Assembly: GCA_025331565.1 (NCBI GenBank)
Contig: JAFREQ010000165.1
Coordinates: 930,001-994,000 of the forward strand
DNA length: 64,000 bases
DNA from: Holacanthus passer
Taxonomy: Eukaryota; Chordata; Actinopteri; Pomacanthidae
Direction: 5' to 3'
Position numbers and translations under genes: made by a program
Notes under the pieces: model-generated
What the model was told of the DNA's origin: nothing
The model's input: the letters and a program-made list of their open reading frames with translations, nothing else
Database searches by the model: none
Shown: piece after piece, positions 46,679 to 58,462 of the stretch
Layout: each line of letters opens with the position of its first letter
How positions within the stretch are numbered: the stretch's first letter is position 1

Positions 46679-47864
46679 ATGGCTGAGGGCTCAGTGTCTG
46701 TAGCAGAGGTGGAGACTTCTTTCCAGAAGTTTGCAGTCCATGGAGACACTAAGGCCACCGGGAAGGAGATGAACGGCAAGAACTTTGCCAAGATCTGCAA
46801 GGACTGCCACATCATCGACAGCAAGAACGTCACAATGACAGACGTCGACATAGTTTTCAGCAAAGTCAAGTAAGATTTTATATCCTTCACGGCTAAAACA
46901 TTCATAACGAAGCAGATCTGTCACAGTGCAACGGCCAAGAGAAGATGTAAATGCAGATGCAGAGGAGCGTCAACTGTGCAAAACAAGGGAGAATGAGTAA
47001 TCATGGTTTTGGTTTCCTCAGGGCAAAGTCAGCTCGCGTAATCACATTTGAGCAGTTCAACCAGGCCCTGACGGAGCTGGCTCCCAAACGTTTTAAAGGC
47101 AAAAGCAAAGAGGAGGCGCTTCAGCAGCTCTATGGTCTCATTGTTGGTAAGGAGCCGACCAACATCGGTGTCACTGTGAGTATTTCATCAGTAATAAGCA
47201 CGCTCACCCGCGAACACACAGGGAATGTTTTAATGGTGCCCTCCAAAATTATTAATGGTGCTCTGGCTGACCCACCACCATACAGATTATAAATTATGTT
47301 TACTCTTTGAAATGGACAACCTATACAACTTTCATCTGTTTGAGTGAGTTTCATAAATATGTGTTCATGATTCCTGTCGTTTTATAGGCTAAATCTGGTC
47401 TTTGTGTCATGGTTGTTGTTTAATCCAAAACTGAAATTCAATTCAAAAATTGTCAGCCACAGTGTCATTCCTGATTCTAGCCCTCGATTGGTACCAAAGA
47501 ATTTTAAAATCCAACATGGTTTTTTAAAAATATTTTTTTGCAGTATAAATCAGTTATTTTTCTGAGATAATTCACATGCTGGAAATAATTGAGAATGAAA
47601 AATAGGGGTGAAATGACTGCCTGTTTGTTATATTAGTTACATTTTCAATTTAAATTTGACTGTTGGTTTTAGAGAGTGACAAAGGCAGCGGCGGTGGACA
47701 GACTCACCGATACCACCAAATACACGGGAATGCACAAGGAGCGGTTCGACGACTCAGGCAAAGGGAAAGGAAAGGCCGGACGAGAGGACATCCCAGACAC
47801 CAGCGGCTACGTTTCAGCTTACAAGGGCAGCGGCACTTACGATGACAAAGTCAAAGAAGCATAA
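46679..47864 (+). CDS. tppp2: tubulin polymerization-promoting protein family (p25-alpha), tppp2-like, 178 aa
   Basis: Exons 46679-46869, 47022-47175 and 47673-47864 close in frame (537 nt). The ATG lies one base after an acceptor (CTGTCAG|T ATG). The p25-alpha domain is complete: FAVHGDTKATGKEMNGKNFA, VTMTDVDIVFSKVKAKSAR, KRFKGKSKEEAL, then the conserved tail VDRLTDTTKYTG, HKERFDDSGKGKG and GYVSAYKGSGTYDDKVK. Family members bind and bundle tubulin. The length (178) fits the short TPPP2/TPPP3 type without the extended N-terminus of TPPP1. Features such as NFAKICKDC, ITFEQF, LYGL and YKGSGTYD favour TPPP2, but TPPP3 is not excluded. AATAAA signals lie at 48478 and 48687. It is isolated in orientation from its minus-strand left neighbour. 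Confidence 0.9.
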
Positions 47865-48700
47865 TTCTGCTGACAGATTATGACAACTTTATTTCACCAA
47901 TAACTTGAATTGGGGTTGTTAAAAAAATACAAAACATAAATTCATTGGCTACTCTATTTTTGAAGACAAAACAAATATATTATATATGTTCACTGGCATT
48001 CACCACACTCTCAATGAAGGAAAAAAAGATCAAATTGGAGTAGGTGACAACCAGGATGGGAAACTTCCAGGAAATGAAATGAAAAGAAATGTCCACTGAG
48101 TCATAGCATGAATAGTGTTCTGTATATTTTCAGTGATTTCACAGGGATCAAAAGATGAAACTATACTTGTAGCCAAGCATGCTTCACAGAAACTAACCCT
48201 GCTTTGTAGTATAGCTTAATGTGCCTTACTATTGATGTAGCCGGCCGTGTGAATGCTCTGATATACAGCAATGTGCTGCTATTCTCAGTTGCCTTGATGC
48301 AATGGCTTTAACAAATGACAATATGTCTAGTCACTCCTTGCCTTTTGCTACATGACCAATCTATGCCCACTATTATTCTTGTCATTTATTCATATCAACT
48401 GAAATTTATATTGTATGAGATGTATAAGTACAGTGCGTAGAAAAATGTAATAAGCGGTGATGAACAAAGAATAAGCAAATAAATGAGGCCTTGTCCTGCT
48501 TTCAAACTTGAATTATGCCAGTACTTAGTTGTTGTATTGTACCAGTTTATCTGTGATGCTTTGCTCAAGACCTTTGTCTGCTCAGAGTGGGAAGTATCCA
48601 CATTTCCCCTCTGACTTGTTACTGGTGCAGTTGTTTGGGAGATTTACATGTTTTCACGTTTGAGGTTTCGGCGATTTGGTTTGATGAATAAATGTTTTCC
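47865..48700 (+). other. tppp2: 3' UTR of the TPPP-family gene
   Basis: This AT-rich non-coding stretch follows the stop codon, with AATAAA at 48478-48483 and 48687-48692. No other gene is visible. Confidence 0.5.
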
Positions 48701-49159
48701 ACATTTATTATTGTGTAAATATGGAGCGGACAGCCATTGTTTAAAGGAGTTTCCCCTGTTAGGCAAAGTGGTGAATCCTGTTTAATGGGTCCATCTTTAT
48801 GAATTCTACATTGGTGTTGAACGTGGGACAGACTTAAGATGTGGCTGTCACAACAGACCAGTCTACCTAAAGTACCTCTCACATGTGACTGCCCAAAAAC
48901 TAGGGTTGAGTTTGGTCTTTTTGTTAGGTAAAGTTAGGACTGGTGGACTCTCCTAATGTGTTTTGGCTTTCCTATACCTGACTAAGTAATTTGGGAAACT
49001 TTGTATGTGGGTTGTAAACTTCTGAAAGTGAGAAAGGGGGACTTAAGTTTTGGTAATGGCTTATGTTGAGGATGAGTTCCTTCACTCTCTTTTTGCTCAC
49101 TTCCTCAGTCAGGACAGTGATGCTTCTGCAGCATGCATTCACATTGTGTGGTCTCATTT

Positions 49160-50545
49160 GTGGGCAGCAGTAAGAAAATTCTGGTGATCATTTTGAGAGA
49201 CACAGGTGCATTAGTGTCATATAGCGGTGCATTTGGCCATTTTTATCTGATTCTGATCTGGGGTGAGTGTTGCACCTTTGCACGGAGTTGATCATGTTTA
49301 AGACTTAATTCCAGGGGAGGTCTGTATGGGTGTTTGTCCTCAACTAGCTTTAACATGTTTTGGATTATAAGGACTTGGCAAGTGACCATGACTACGCTGA
49401 TGGAAAGCCTCCAAATGTTGCCACCTAGTTCTTGTCCATCGGTCGTGCAGAAATATTCAGTTGTGTCCAGAAGTGCTTCCTTCCTATCCTGACATGCATG
49501 CAATCAATCTTCCTTCTTCCCAGACCTTTCAGAATACAGGATGTCCCATCCAACATGCAGGCACATTGTAAGGGGGATTGAAGGATATGTGGAAGGCTCA
49601 GGGCGACCACAGTTTGTCTCCAGTTCGTGATCATGTTTTTGAAAAGTTGAAAGTGTGGCTTTTTGTGCCAAGCCGGTGCTCGCTGCACCTCATCCTGATC
49701 ACCCTTTTCACCTCTCTGGTCATGCCTGTATGATCAGCCAGTCGGTCACCATTTTAAGAAGTTTGACTTTAAGTACCAGCTCACCACTGAGAAAGAAGCC
49801 CTGGTTTCCATTTGGGCGTTACAACATTTTGACACGTATGTTGGTGCAAGTCCTGTCCCATTGCTTGTGTATGAGAGCCGATATTGTATAGTTTTATCAA
49901 TATAACTTGTGGCACATTAAAATATAAGTAGTGTGAGCAGATGCTTTGAGTTGTACTTGTCACACTTTGAGGTGCCCTGCTCATCCTCTTAGTTCTGTGT
50001 TCTGTTGATCGAGGTTACAGAGAAGGATGCTGATACTAACATCAGGAATGTTCAGGTAGATGTGTGCATTTTGTTACACTATGATACAGGTTGCTGTTGT
50101 CCTAGGTGAGACGGTTAGTTGTGACAAATTGTAATTTTGTTCGGATACTGGATGAGCCAGTTTTTAAGAGGGAGGGGGCCTTTAACTCGGTCAACGCTCC
50201 TCCCGCTGTCATGTGGCTTTCCTTTTGCAGGTAGAGATGGGCGGCGCCGTCTAACCTGATGTCTTGCACCTGGGCAGGCTGGGCCCATAGGTTATTTAGG
50301 CTGGTTCTTCATTGTATCTCCATCCCGTTCTCCGTCACTGCCTACCCCTTTGTCTGGTCGTCCTCTTTGCTTTTTTCCTCCACAACACCACACATACTGT
50401 ACTTTCAGCACTGGAACCACCACAGAGTGACAGACTACAGAGTCTTTTATCATGTTGCTTTTTGCTTAGTTTCAAATAAAATATTGTTTAAATTACTTTA
50501 AATGTTGTGTGGCCCCCCTCTTTGTCTAGCTCACTGAGCCTGGTT
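49160..50545 (+). mobile_element. decayed Gypsy-type LTR retrotransposon
   Basis: Near 49160-49215 the plus strand reads SSKKILVIILRDTGA, the aspartic-protease DTGA signature of fish Gypsy elements. After a gap, 49607-49880 shows FEKLKVW, FCAKPVLAAPHPDHPFHLSG and then KYQLTTEKEALVSIWALQHF, the end of reverse transcriptase and the start of RNase H, spread over several frames. Most of reverse transcriptase and all of integrase are missing, and there is no long open frame, so it is dead. The stretch 50090-50545, with AATAAA at 50475, may be its 3' LTR, but I could not find the partner LTR. Confidence 0.6.
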
Positions 50546-50549
50546 TGTG

Positions 50550-50550
<1 letters not shown>

Positions 50551-50598
<48 letters not shown>
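50551..50598. repeat. (CTAT)n tetranucleotide microsatellite
   Basis: About 12 perfect CTAT units, just downstream of the putative Gypsy LTR. Confidence 0.95.
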
Positions 50599-50599
50599 G

Positions 50600-52846
50600 A
50601 TGTTTTATTTTGTCCCAGGCTGAATCAATTAAGAATGTCACATTTCTAATTAATTAACTAATTAGGGACTGAAAATGTATTTTTAGTTTTTAAGTGAATG
50701 TAAAAATGTAAGAAGTATAATATTTTTGGCATTTTATATTTCCCTGTCCCGTGTGGGATGTTGCATTATAATCACATGTACTTTAACAAACAGGACGTAG
50801 ATTTGCAGCATCAGAAAATGAGGGTATGTCCTCAATAAATAACTTCTTAAAGCAATGAAGGTTAAAGATAATAACCCTGGTCTAACCCCTACTGATTTCC
50901 AGAAATACCTGGGATACAATTTCCCAACATAAAGAGTCCTTGCAGAACAATAAACACTCAGTCTACACTCATCCTTCTACCTGGACCCTCCTTGTAATGT
51001 GACACTGACGGCATTATGGAGCCATTTTAACAAAGCTTATCATATGGTGCATGTTTAAAGACTCCTCTATATCTCACACTATAGGCCTGAACTGATAAGC
51101 ATCACCTAGGTTTTGTGTGGATATTGTCATTGAATCATAATACAGAGCCTGTGTTGCTATTCTAAACTTATGATTCACTGTACTATAATCGCTTGCAATA
51201 AACAATGAAGAGATAACAATGCGGATGTGGAGAAATCACTTTATGCTATTTTTTAAAAGCTATTTTTAAAAAAAACTGCTTTTGACATTGTATCAGTTGA
51301 TAAAGTTCATAATAGTGAACTAGTTAGTTATGCCGGAGGAGCTGTGTGTGTATTATATTCACTCTCCTTTTGGCTCTCCACCATGTGTCTCGCTTCTGTA
51401 TCTGGAAAAGATGCAGATGAAAGCAGCGAACATGAACCAATACAGTAAAGATGCAAACTATAAAACAATGGGTTAAAAGATGCTACAAAGCTCCATAGTT
51501 GAAAAGTATAGTCAGGTGATAATAATCCATGGGTTCATCATCACCAGCAAAACCTTTCAGATTACATCGTCATCTGATCCACTGCTAATGTAAAAATATT
51601 GATAATAGTAGTTTTAAACAGAGTTACAGGACACCCAGAATAAGAATGGAGTTATGATGAGAATATTTATATTTTGTCATGGTCCAACCAAGATTGACAT
51701 GAAGACGTACAGACACTATTGGAAACATCAGCCTAAAGTAAACCAGGACCTTCTTTGACCCAGTGTCATCAGTTTCCAATTGAGGGTCAGGTGCAGAGGG
51801 AGAACACATCAGGCTTTTCCTAAACAACAAACTGAGCGATCCGATCATCCAACCTGACACCTCTGACCTAATAACCACCATACATATACACACAGGCTCG
51901 GTAAGATACAATCTTCAGGAGATTTTGATATACACTGGGGAGCTTATCGGGACGGTCCCCGCTGAAACCTGCCCTCACAGGTCACGCCTTGCACAGGGAG
52001 CACAGGGTTGAAAGTGTGTTTGGGAGGGGAATGAAGTTATGGACCAGTTATAGATTGAAGTGTGTGAGCTGCCAGCTGACTGGACACAGAGATCTCTCCA
52101 CCTACTTGGAAATAAAAGTGAGGCCTCTTACAAGCCAACTTTGTGTTTACTACCGCAAAGACCCCAAGGTCCTCACCTTTCATTGTGTATCACGATTACT
52201 GCTGGTTTCAACGCTGGACTATAAGATTTTACGTGGATACATATTGAAGAAGAGATTTTCTACTGGACTGCAGTGAGTCATTTCTAAATGAGACAAATAC
52301 AAAGGCAATTTTTTTACAAGCTGTTGATGTGAGTTTTATGAAGGTTTTTCTTGTAAAATTAAAACTGTATTTTGGTTGTTTTTCAAGCTTGTTTCTGTCA
52401 TATTGCTCAACTGGATATAGTTTGTCCAGATTTCTGGTATTACCTACATTGAAATCATTTCCACAGTTGATAAAAGAGATGCACAAAAGTGTTCACCAGT
52501 GTAATCAAAGCTAAAGTTTATTAAAGAGCAGAAACATATTTATTAATTACATTTTGCTTGACAATGAGTCGTGATTAATGAAGTTTATTCTTTCAAATCA
52601 GTGAGATGATTTTGGATAATCCAATTGTATTCAAAGAAACAAACAATACGGATAAAACAAATGATCTTATGTGTGAAACATTTTCTACTGACTTTTTCTT
52701 TCAATCATGTCTCAATCTCAAAGACATGAAACTGCAGGTTATTCTTAAATGTTTGGTTTTATAAAATCAAAATGACGGTTTAGAAATACTTTCATTGTTC
52801 ATGATCACAAACTACTCTATCTGCAGATATTCCCTTGTGTTGGGAG
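50600..52846. other. intergenic, no gene recognised
   Basis: I see nothing coding in this 2.2 kb. The right end must contain the 5' UTR exon and promoter of the C1q-like gene, whose coding exon follows an acceptor (CTATCTGCAG, ending 52826). Confidence 0.45.
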
Positions 52847-54415
52847 ATGAGAGTTATAGCATGCACTCTGTTTGTCTTGGGTCTGCTGTGGGACAGTGTG
52901 AGAGCTGAAGACACCATCAGCAGCCTACGAGCGGCGGCAGGTAAGCCAATGTGTTATTCCACTATTGTTCAGTGCACAACTTCACATGGTGAAAGACAAT
53001 CAAGGCTTAACAGGGCATTTTTTTGCAGCATATTGTGGTTAGGAGACAAAGACACTCAGAGGTGAGCTGGTCAGACAATTATACACTTGAAACATCCATT
53101 CATCTCTTTTAAATTTGGCGTATGAAATATGAAATATAGGTGAAATTTCTTTGCTACTCTGAGAAAAAAAAAACTGACATGTTGTCACATCTCAATATTT
53201 GGTGTTGGTCTCAAAATGCCTATTAAGAATCTCCACATACTACATGTATGTGCCACACTTTATCCAAGTGTGCCAGATTTTTCCAACCAAATGCAAAACT
53301 GATTTCAACATCCATTTCCTTTCTTTTCCTCTACATTTGCAGTAGCGTGGGAGGGGGAGCTGCCATGCGGCAAGTGGGACTGTGAATGTGCGTTCAAGCG
53401 CCAGCGAGGCTGCTGCTGTGCCGCCTCTGAGCTCCAAGAAGTGGAGGATCAAATCTTCGCCAGAGTGATAGACCTGTTGACCAACGTGTCCCAGCTGGGT
53501 GGCAGCGTCCTGGAAGTCATAGGTACTCTTGAGCATAGATGCTGGCAGAAATAGAATAAAGTGGCCACAATCTGCACAAGTCCATATTCATTGATTATAG
53601 CTAGTTGATAAAACTATTTGTGTGTCTCAGGAGGGGTAAGGGTTGCGTTCACAGCCTCTATGAGCCGCCGAACAAACTGCTTCGGACCTTTCACCAGGAA
53701 CAGTCCCATTCCTTATGATGTCATCACCCTCAACCATGGAAGAGGATATAACCCTGCCCTGGGTAAGAGCTCACAAGTGGTAAATTCAACACCGTATAAA
53801 CATGTTGTACAACCATTACTGATTTGTTGGCTGGATTTCTCTCTGCCTTTGTACTCGGTACAACATTCAACTAGTAAACATGCACAGTACATGTTTGGAA
53901 CTTCGTCCAAATTCAATCAGTATTTGTCAGATTCAAGGGCAAGAACTGCTTACATCACATGAATGCATTTTGTGCTGATGTCACCATAAACGTTTTTTCT
54001 AAAATGATGTTCATTAATTGGAATTCTTTCTCTGTTTACATCTAGATGTCATTTGAAAGCATGAAAATGTAGAGGTGCCTTGTACAAACTTTAAAATACG
54101 TTACTCGTTCTAGGTATATTCACAGCCCCTTGTTCCGGATTGTACTCCTTCTCCTTCTCGGTCTACTCCAAGGTGGGCGGGGAAGGCGAGAGGATGTATT
54201 ACAAGGTGCAGCTCATGAGAAACGGGGAGGTGGTGGCATCCACTTGGGAGGACAACAGGGAGGACTCAGAAGACAGCAGCTCCCAGATGGTGCTTCTGTC
54301 TCTGCAGCAGGGAGGTCAGGTCTACGTGGAGCTGCTGAGCGGCAGACAGCTATGTGGGTTGGTCGAGGGCCTAAACACCTTCTCCGGCTCCTTGATTTAC
54401 CCCACCCCGGCCTAA
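52847..54415 (+). CDS. secreted C1q-domain protein, cerebellin-like, 235 aa
   Basis: Exons 52847-52940, 53343-53522, 53631-53762 and 54114-54415 close in frame (708 nt). There is a signal peptide at residues 1-20 (MRVIACTLFVLGLLWDSVRA). A Cys-rich block follows at about 36-55 (PCGKWDCECAFKRQRGCCCA), then a short helical segment (EVEDQIFARVIDLLTNVSQL) that may drive trimer formation. A globular C1q domain runs from about 92 to the end (VRVAFTAS, NPALGIFTAPCSGLYSFSFS, QVYVELLSG, TFSGSLIYP). There is no collagen repeat, so it belongs with cerebellins and related short C1q proteins, which form secreted trimers or hexamers through N-terminal cysteines. Teleosts have expanded this group, and I cannot assign the exact member. 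AATAAA lies at 54511-54516. Confidence 0.88.
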
Positions 54416-54599
54416 TATTAATGCATTTTACTGTGGTCTCATGTGTCTGCCTGGCCAATGCTTCCATGTGTTTACTGTTTTTTCTAAAAGTAAAGCTGAA
54501 ATGACAAGAAAATAAACATAAAATACATATATTAAGCATTTATGTAAATGCACTGTGTTGTTTTTTTGTAGAACTGAAATAAATCCCGTGGAATGCATT

Positions 54600-55135
54600 G
54601 AAGTTGTCGCAGTGGGTTTGTGGTCTGGACCAACTGAGGCAGAAACAGAAACGGATAGCTGGTTTGAAAAAGTCTTTAATGAGGGAAATAATGCAGGCTG
54701 GCTGGTGAGCCGTGAAGATAGTTTAACTGGTGTTGGCTGCGACTGGAACTCAGGAAGCTGGAAACACAGAGGGACTGATAACTGGCAGTGAGGCACACAT
54801 ACCAGGGAACTCAACGGACAAAGAAACAAGGCAAGCAACAAAGAAGAACGCGAGGCAAAAACTTTTCCATGGGAAAATCACAAAATATCACAAGGGGAAA
54901 AAAAAGCAAAGCACGAGACTGAGACGGAATAATCTGACACAGGAGTGGGGTCAGGGTTTATGTAGAAGGTGGGTTGATGATGATTGGAGACAGGTGTGCC
55001 TCATCTGCCAGGTCTCAGAGGGGGAAGTCAGAGTCACACCAGCCACGCCTCCAGCCACAAACACTGAAAACAAGGGGGAAGAAAAACACAACAACACAAC
55101 AAAACTCCAGACCATAACAGAAGTCACAGTTTCTG
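54600..55135. repeat. dispersed non-autonomous element
   Basis: Purine-rich DNA with AGTCTTTAATGAGGGAAATA, GGGGTCAGGGTTTATGTAG, GATTGGAGACAGGTGTGCCTC, CAGCCACGCCTCCAGCC and CCAGACCATAACAGAAG, text typical of a high-copy fish element. It starts 3' of the C1q-like gene. It is non-coding and its class is unassigned. Confidence 0.4.
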
Positions 55136-56243
55136 CCGGAAATCTTGACTTTAAGCTGTGTATCAGAACTTACTATGTTTATTTCAAACTTACACTCGTT
55201 AGGGGTAGCACTTCAGAAGAGAAAAAGTAATAAAGTTAATTGATAAAACCATAATTAAGTAATTACCAAATTATCAGTCTGATCTCAAAAGATGTGACGT
55301 CTTTTCAATGAAATCAATCTACTCCAAAGTAATACCCAGGACAATGTCTTTATGAAAATATTTATTGATGTAACATCTACTGACACGGGATAAGTCAAAT
55401 GACTAATAACCACAAGATAATAGTCAGGATGGAACAAATAAACAATATTGACTTTAACATAGTTTCGGGCGAAGGTGAAAGAGAGGTTATGACTATGGCT
55501 GTGGGTTATAAATGTACTAATAGTGGCTGCTGGGATATTTATGAAGAAAATATTTGTGAGGTGTGGCGGTGGCTGTCTTCCTGTTTCAACCAAAGGAGAA
55601 GATAATTCCATTATAAAACACTGAAATGTTTAGTTCAAAAGCGACATACTTTCACACACCATGGCCCATCAAAAACGATATATGAAACACTACAAACAGT
55701 TGAAGAAGAGAAACAATACAAACAAGGTTTTAATGATAGCACGTAGCTCAGACTTTCAAAATAATACAAATTATTACATAACCAGGAAGGAATAAATGTT
55801 TTCTAACCCTAAATGCAAAATGACATGAATGCGTTTTATAAAAATTGTAATGTAATAAATGCACCAATTAATTATTAATGTGAAACCAATGCAGAGATGT
55901 GGGATTTAAATATAAACTGTCCTGCAATATAATATTAGCAAAATGTAAATTATGAAGAGAAAAAAGTAGAACAAAAAAAGACCTCTCTGGACAAATATAA
56001 TGGTCATTTCAAACTTAATATCAATATTACTTACAGCATTGCATTTACATTAGTTAATCTGACATCAAATGGTTACATACAAATAAAGAAAACTGTGTGG
56101 CTACTAAGTCCTTTACATTATATATGCACAGCTGTTTTGTGTAATGCAAACTTAAATTTGTTAGCAAAGAGTAAAGCCGAGTTGGAAACTGCTTCTACTA
56201 CTTATTCTGTGCAGTATAACAGGAAGAGCATTTTGAAGTGCAG
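55136..56243. other. intergenic, AT-rich
   Basis: No gene, repeat or RNA could be supported here. The right part is likely the 3' UTR of the minus-strand GPCR at 56244. Confidence 0.4.
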
Positions 56244-57089
56244 TTATTCCCGAAAACAATTTACACATAAATAATTTCTTCCTTTGTGTTTCAGAGCCTT
56301 GCGGAGTTGAAGGATAGTATAGATAACCCCGAGCCAAATCGTCGTACAGAAAGCCAAGGGGTGCAAGATGCAAACTGTGTCCTGATCTATTCTCCCAATC
56401 AGGAGAAGCACGGTGCTCAGTGGCACATAGCTGAAAAACGTAGTCACCAGGGTGAGCAGGACCATATTGAAAGCTCTTTTCTTGATCAGGTTGGATCCCT
56501 CCCTCGCTCCTTCCCCTGGGGAGGGCCGTTTCAGAGCCCTGAGAACTGACAAGCAGCAGTAAGAGTTGAGGATACAGACATAAACAAAAGAGGCTATGTT
56601 TATTCTCACTGATATTGGATTTTCACTGCACAACATTATGTAGCCTGTGCCAATCAGGATGGTTTGCAGCCACACAAAACAAGAACAGCTCATCCTGTAC
56701 CGCAGGGGTTTATATTTGAGGTACAGCACAGGGTGTACGACTGCGAGGTAGCGCTCTACACAGATGGCGCTCTGGAATTGAATCCTGGCTGTTAATGCTA
56801 TGTCAGCAAATTTAATCAATATGCGTGTCAGTGTAGGGGTAATGTAAAAGATTATGGTCATTTGCAGCAATCCAATGAGTAACTCTGTGAGGACCAAGTG
56901 GAACTCAAACACTTCCATCCTGTCCGTCCAGAAGACAGGAGATGATTTCATCAGCCACAGCACCAAGCCATTAGCAGGCAGAGAGATCAGGCCAAAAGGC
57001 ACCAACATACGAAGAAAGATGGGAGAGTGCAGACACAAGCCACACTCAAAAGCTGAGAGGTTTCTTTCGCTCTCTGTGAGGTTTTGCAT
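56244..57089 (-). CDS. orphan class A GPCR, 281 aa
   Basis: One coding exon. I place the start at 57089 (MQNLTESERNLS), because a splice acceptor (CTTTCCAG, minus, at 57102-57095) lies just upstream and the longer frame would read into the intron. It encodes seven hydrophobic helices with glycosylation sequons at the N-terminus (NLT, NLS). TM1 has LPANGLVLW, TM3 ends in CVERYLAVVHP (E-R-Y intact at 112-114), and the second loop has YKPLRYRM. The third loop is basic, followed by RAFNMVLLTLV. TM7 lacks NPxxY (IWLGVIYTILQL). Shared motifs (KPLRYR, VLRALKRPSPG) make it a diverged paralogue of the receptor at 36.5 kb. The ligand is unknown. Confidence 0.8.
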   Translation of the reverse strand: MQNLTESERNLSAFECGLCLHSPIFLRMLVPFGLISLPANGLVLWLMKSSPVFWTDRMEVFEFHLVLTELLIGLLQMTIIFYITPTLTRILIKFADIALTARIQFQSAICVERYLAVVHPVLYLKYKPLRYRMSCSCFVWLQTILIGTGYIMLCSENPISVRINIASFVYVCILNSYCCLSVLRALKRPSPGEGAREGSNLIKKRAFNMVLLTLVTTFFSYVPLSTVLLLIGRIDQDTVCILHPLAFCTTIWLGVIYTILQLRKALKHKGRNYLCVNCFRE

Positions 57090-57109
57090 GTTTCCTGGAA
57101 AGACATACA

Positions 57110-58462
57110 AGGGAAAAACAAAGGTAGTGTAGAGGAATGTATTTTCAACTTTCTGGCTCAGCTCAACTCTCGCTTAATCAGTATGATTGGTCAGTAGATT
57201 CCTTTAAATCTAGTAATCAAGGGGGAAAATGTGAGATGTGTCACTGCCATGTACACACATGTGATTCTATGAGAGAGGAACGACATTTTCTTGTTTCTTG
57301 TTTTTCTGCGTCACTAAATTTCCTTCCCTCAACAAATCTGCGCTAAAAGCTCCGAAGGTGTCAAGAGTGATTATAACTGACATCTACAATTCACAAAAAG
57401 AATACACAAGTATTTGTATGAAAACTAAACAGTGAAGAAAAGAATGACAGAAAAATGTAACTGAAGAAAATAATTTAATTTACTCTTTCACATATTGCCT
57501 CAAGGTAAATAAATAAAGGTAAGTAAAGTCTAGAAGCATTAAAGCACAAACCTTGTCTTTCCCTGAGTGTGTTGAGAGTTGTTCATAAACAGTAGAGCTC
57601 TAGATTTGATCACATCGACCCTCCTCTGTTTTCATGTAATGATCAGTAACCAAATAATGTCCACAAGCCATTCATGGATATGCAAAACCTGTACATGTGT
57701 GCCATTAATTTGAGTAAAGAGGGTTTGGTGTTTATCATGTGTTCTGACAAGTGCAGATTAATAATACACAGAGCTGCATGCAGCATGCAAATGGAGAGGT
57801 ATGCAGGAAATGCATACAGTCCAAGAAGAACCACTGATGTCTCATGAATATGCAGCATTGCAGTTTAGATTATCCTGCATCACTGAACATCATATTAAAC
57901 ATCATATTAAACTATGCTGTCACACACAGACAGACACACACACACTTTTGTAAGATGCATATAAGCTTTCTCATATTCTTCACAATAATCATTTTTGACA
58001 TTCACATATGATTGGTGATGTATTTTTAGGACACTGCCATTATTTCTAGTTGCTCACTAGTGGCCAGTGTTGGCCAAGTTACTTTAAATCTCAATAATAA
58101 ATCAACAGCAAAAATACAGTAGTTGCATTATGTTCTGTAACAACTACATCCATCCAACACATGGTCTGCTTCTGTGTGCAGCCTTGTACCTTGCAATGCA
58201 CCATGCACTTAACACTGTCTATACAAAATGGAAAAGGAACCATCGTCTTCCATTATCTGTTACTGTAGCAGAAGCCTTTTTAACATCAGCTGTTAGGCTT
58301 TGAAGTCTAGCAGGTGAGCAGAGCATTACACATGGAAATGAGAGCATACAACCAACATGATTGCATTAGGCAGTTTAATGACAAGTATTCAAACATTCAG
58401 CTGTGACAAGAGAGTTAGACGGTGTAAAGATGGCAGAATGGTTTTCCCCATTCACTGGACTC
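57110..58462. other. intergenic between GPCR and ART
   Basis: No coding feature seen. It holds the GPCR upstream exon and promoter (not located) and the 3' end of the minus-strand ART gene. Confidence 0.4.

Noticed and set aside
54130..54504. 124-codon plus-strand frame overlapping the last C1q exon
   Set aside because: It is out of frame with the spliced C1q gene; Gly/Arg-rich shadow.
56286..57132. plus-strand frames opposite the second GPCR
   Set aside because: They are shadows of the minus-strand receptor, which has seven helices and conserved motifs.
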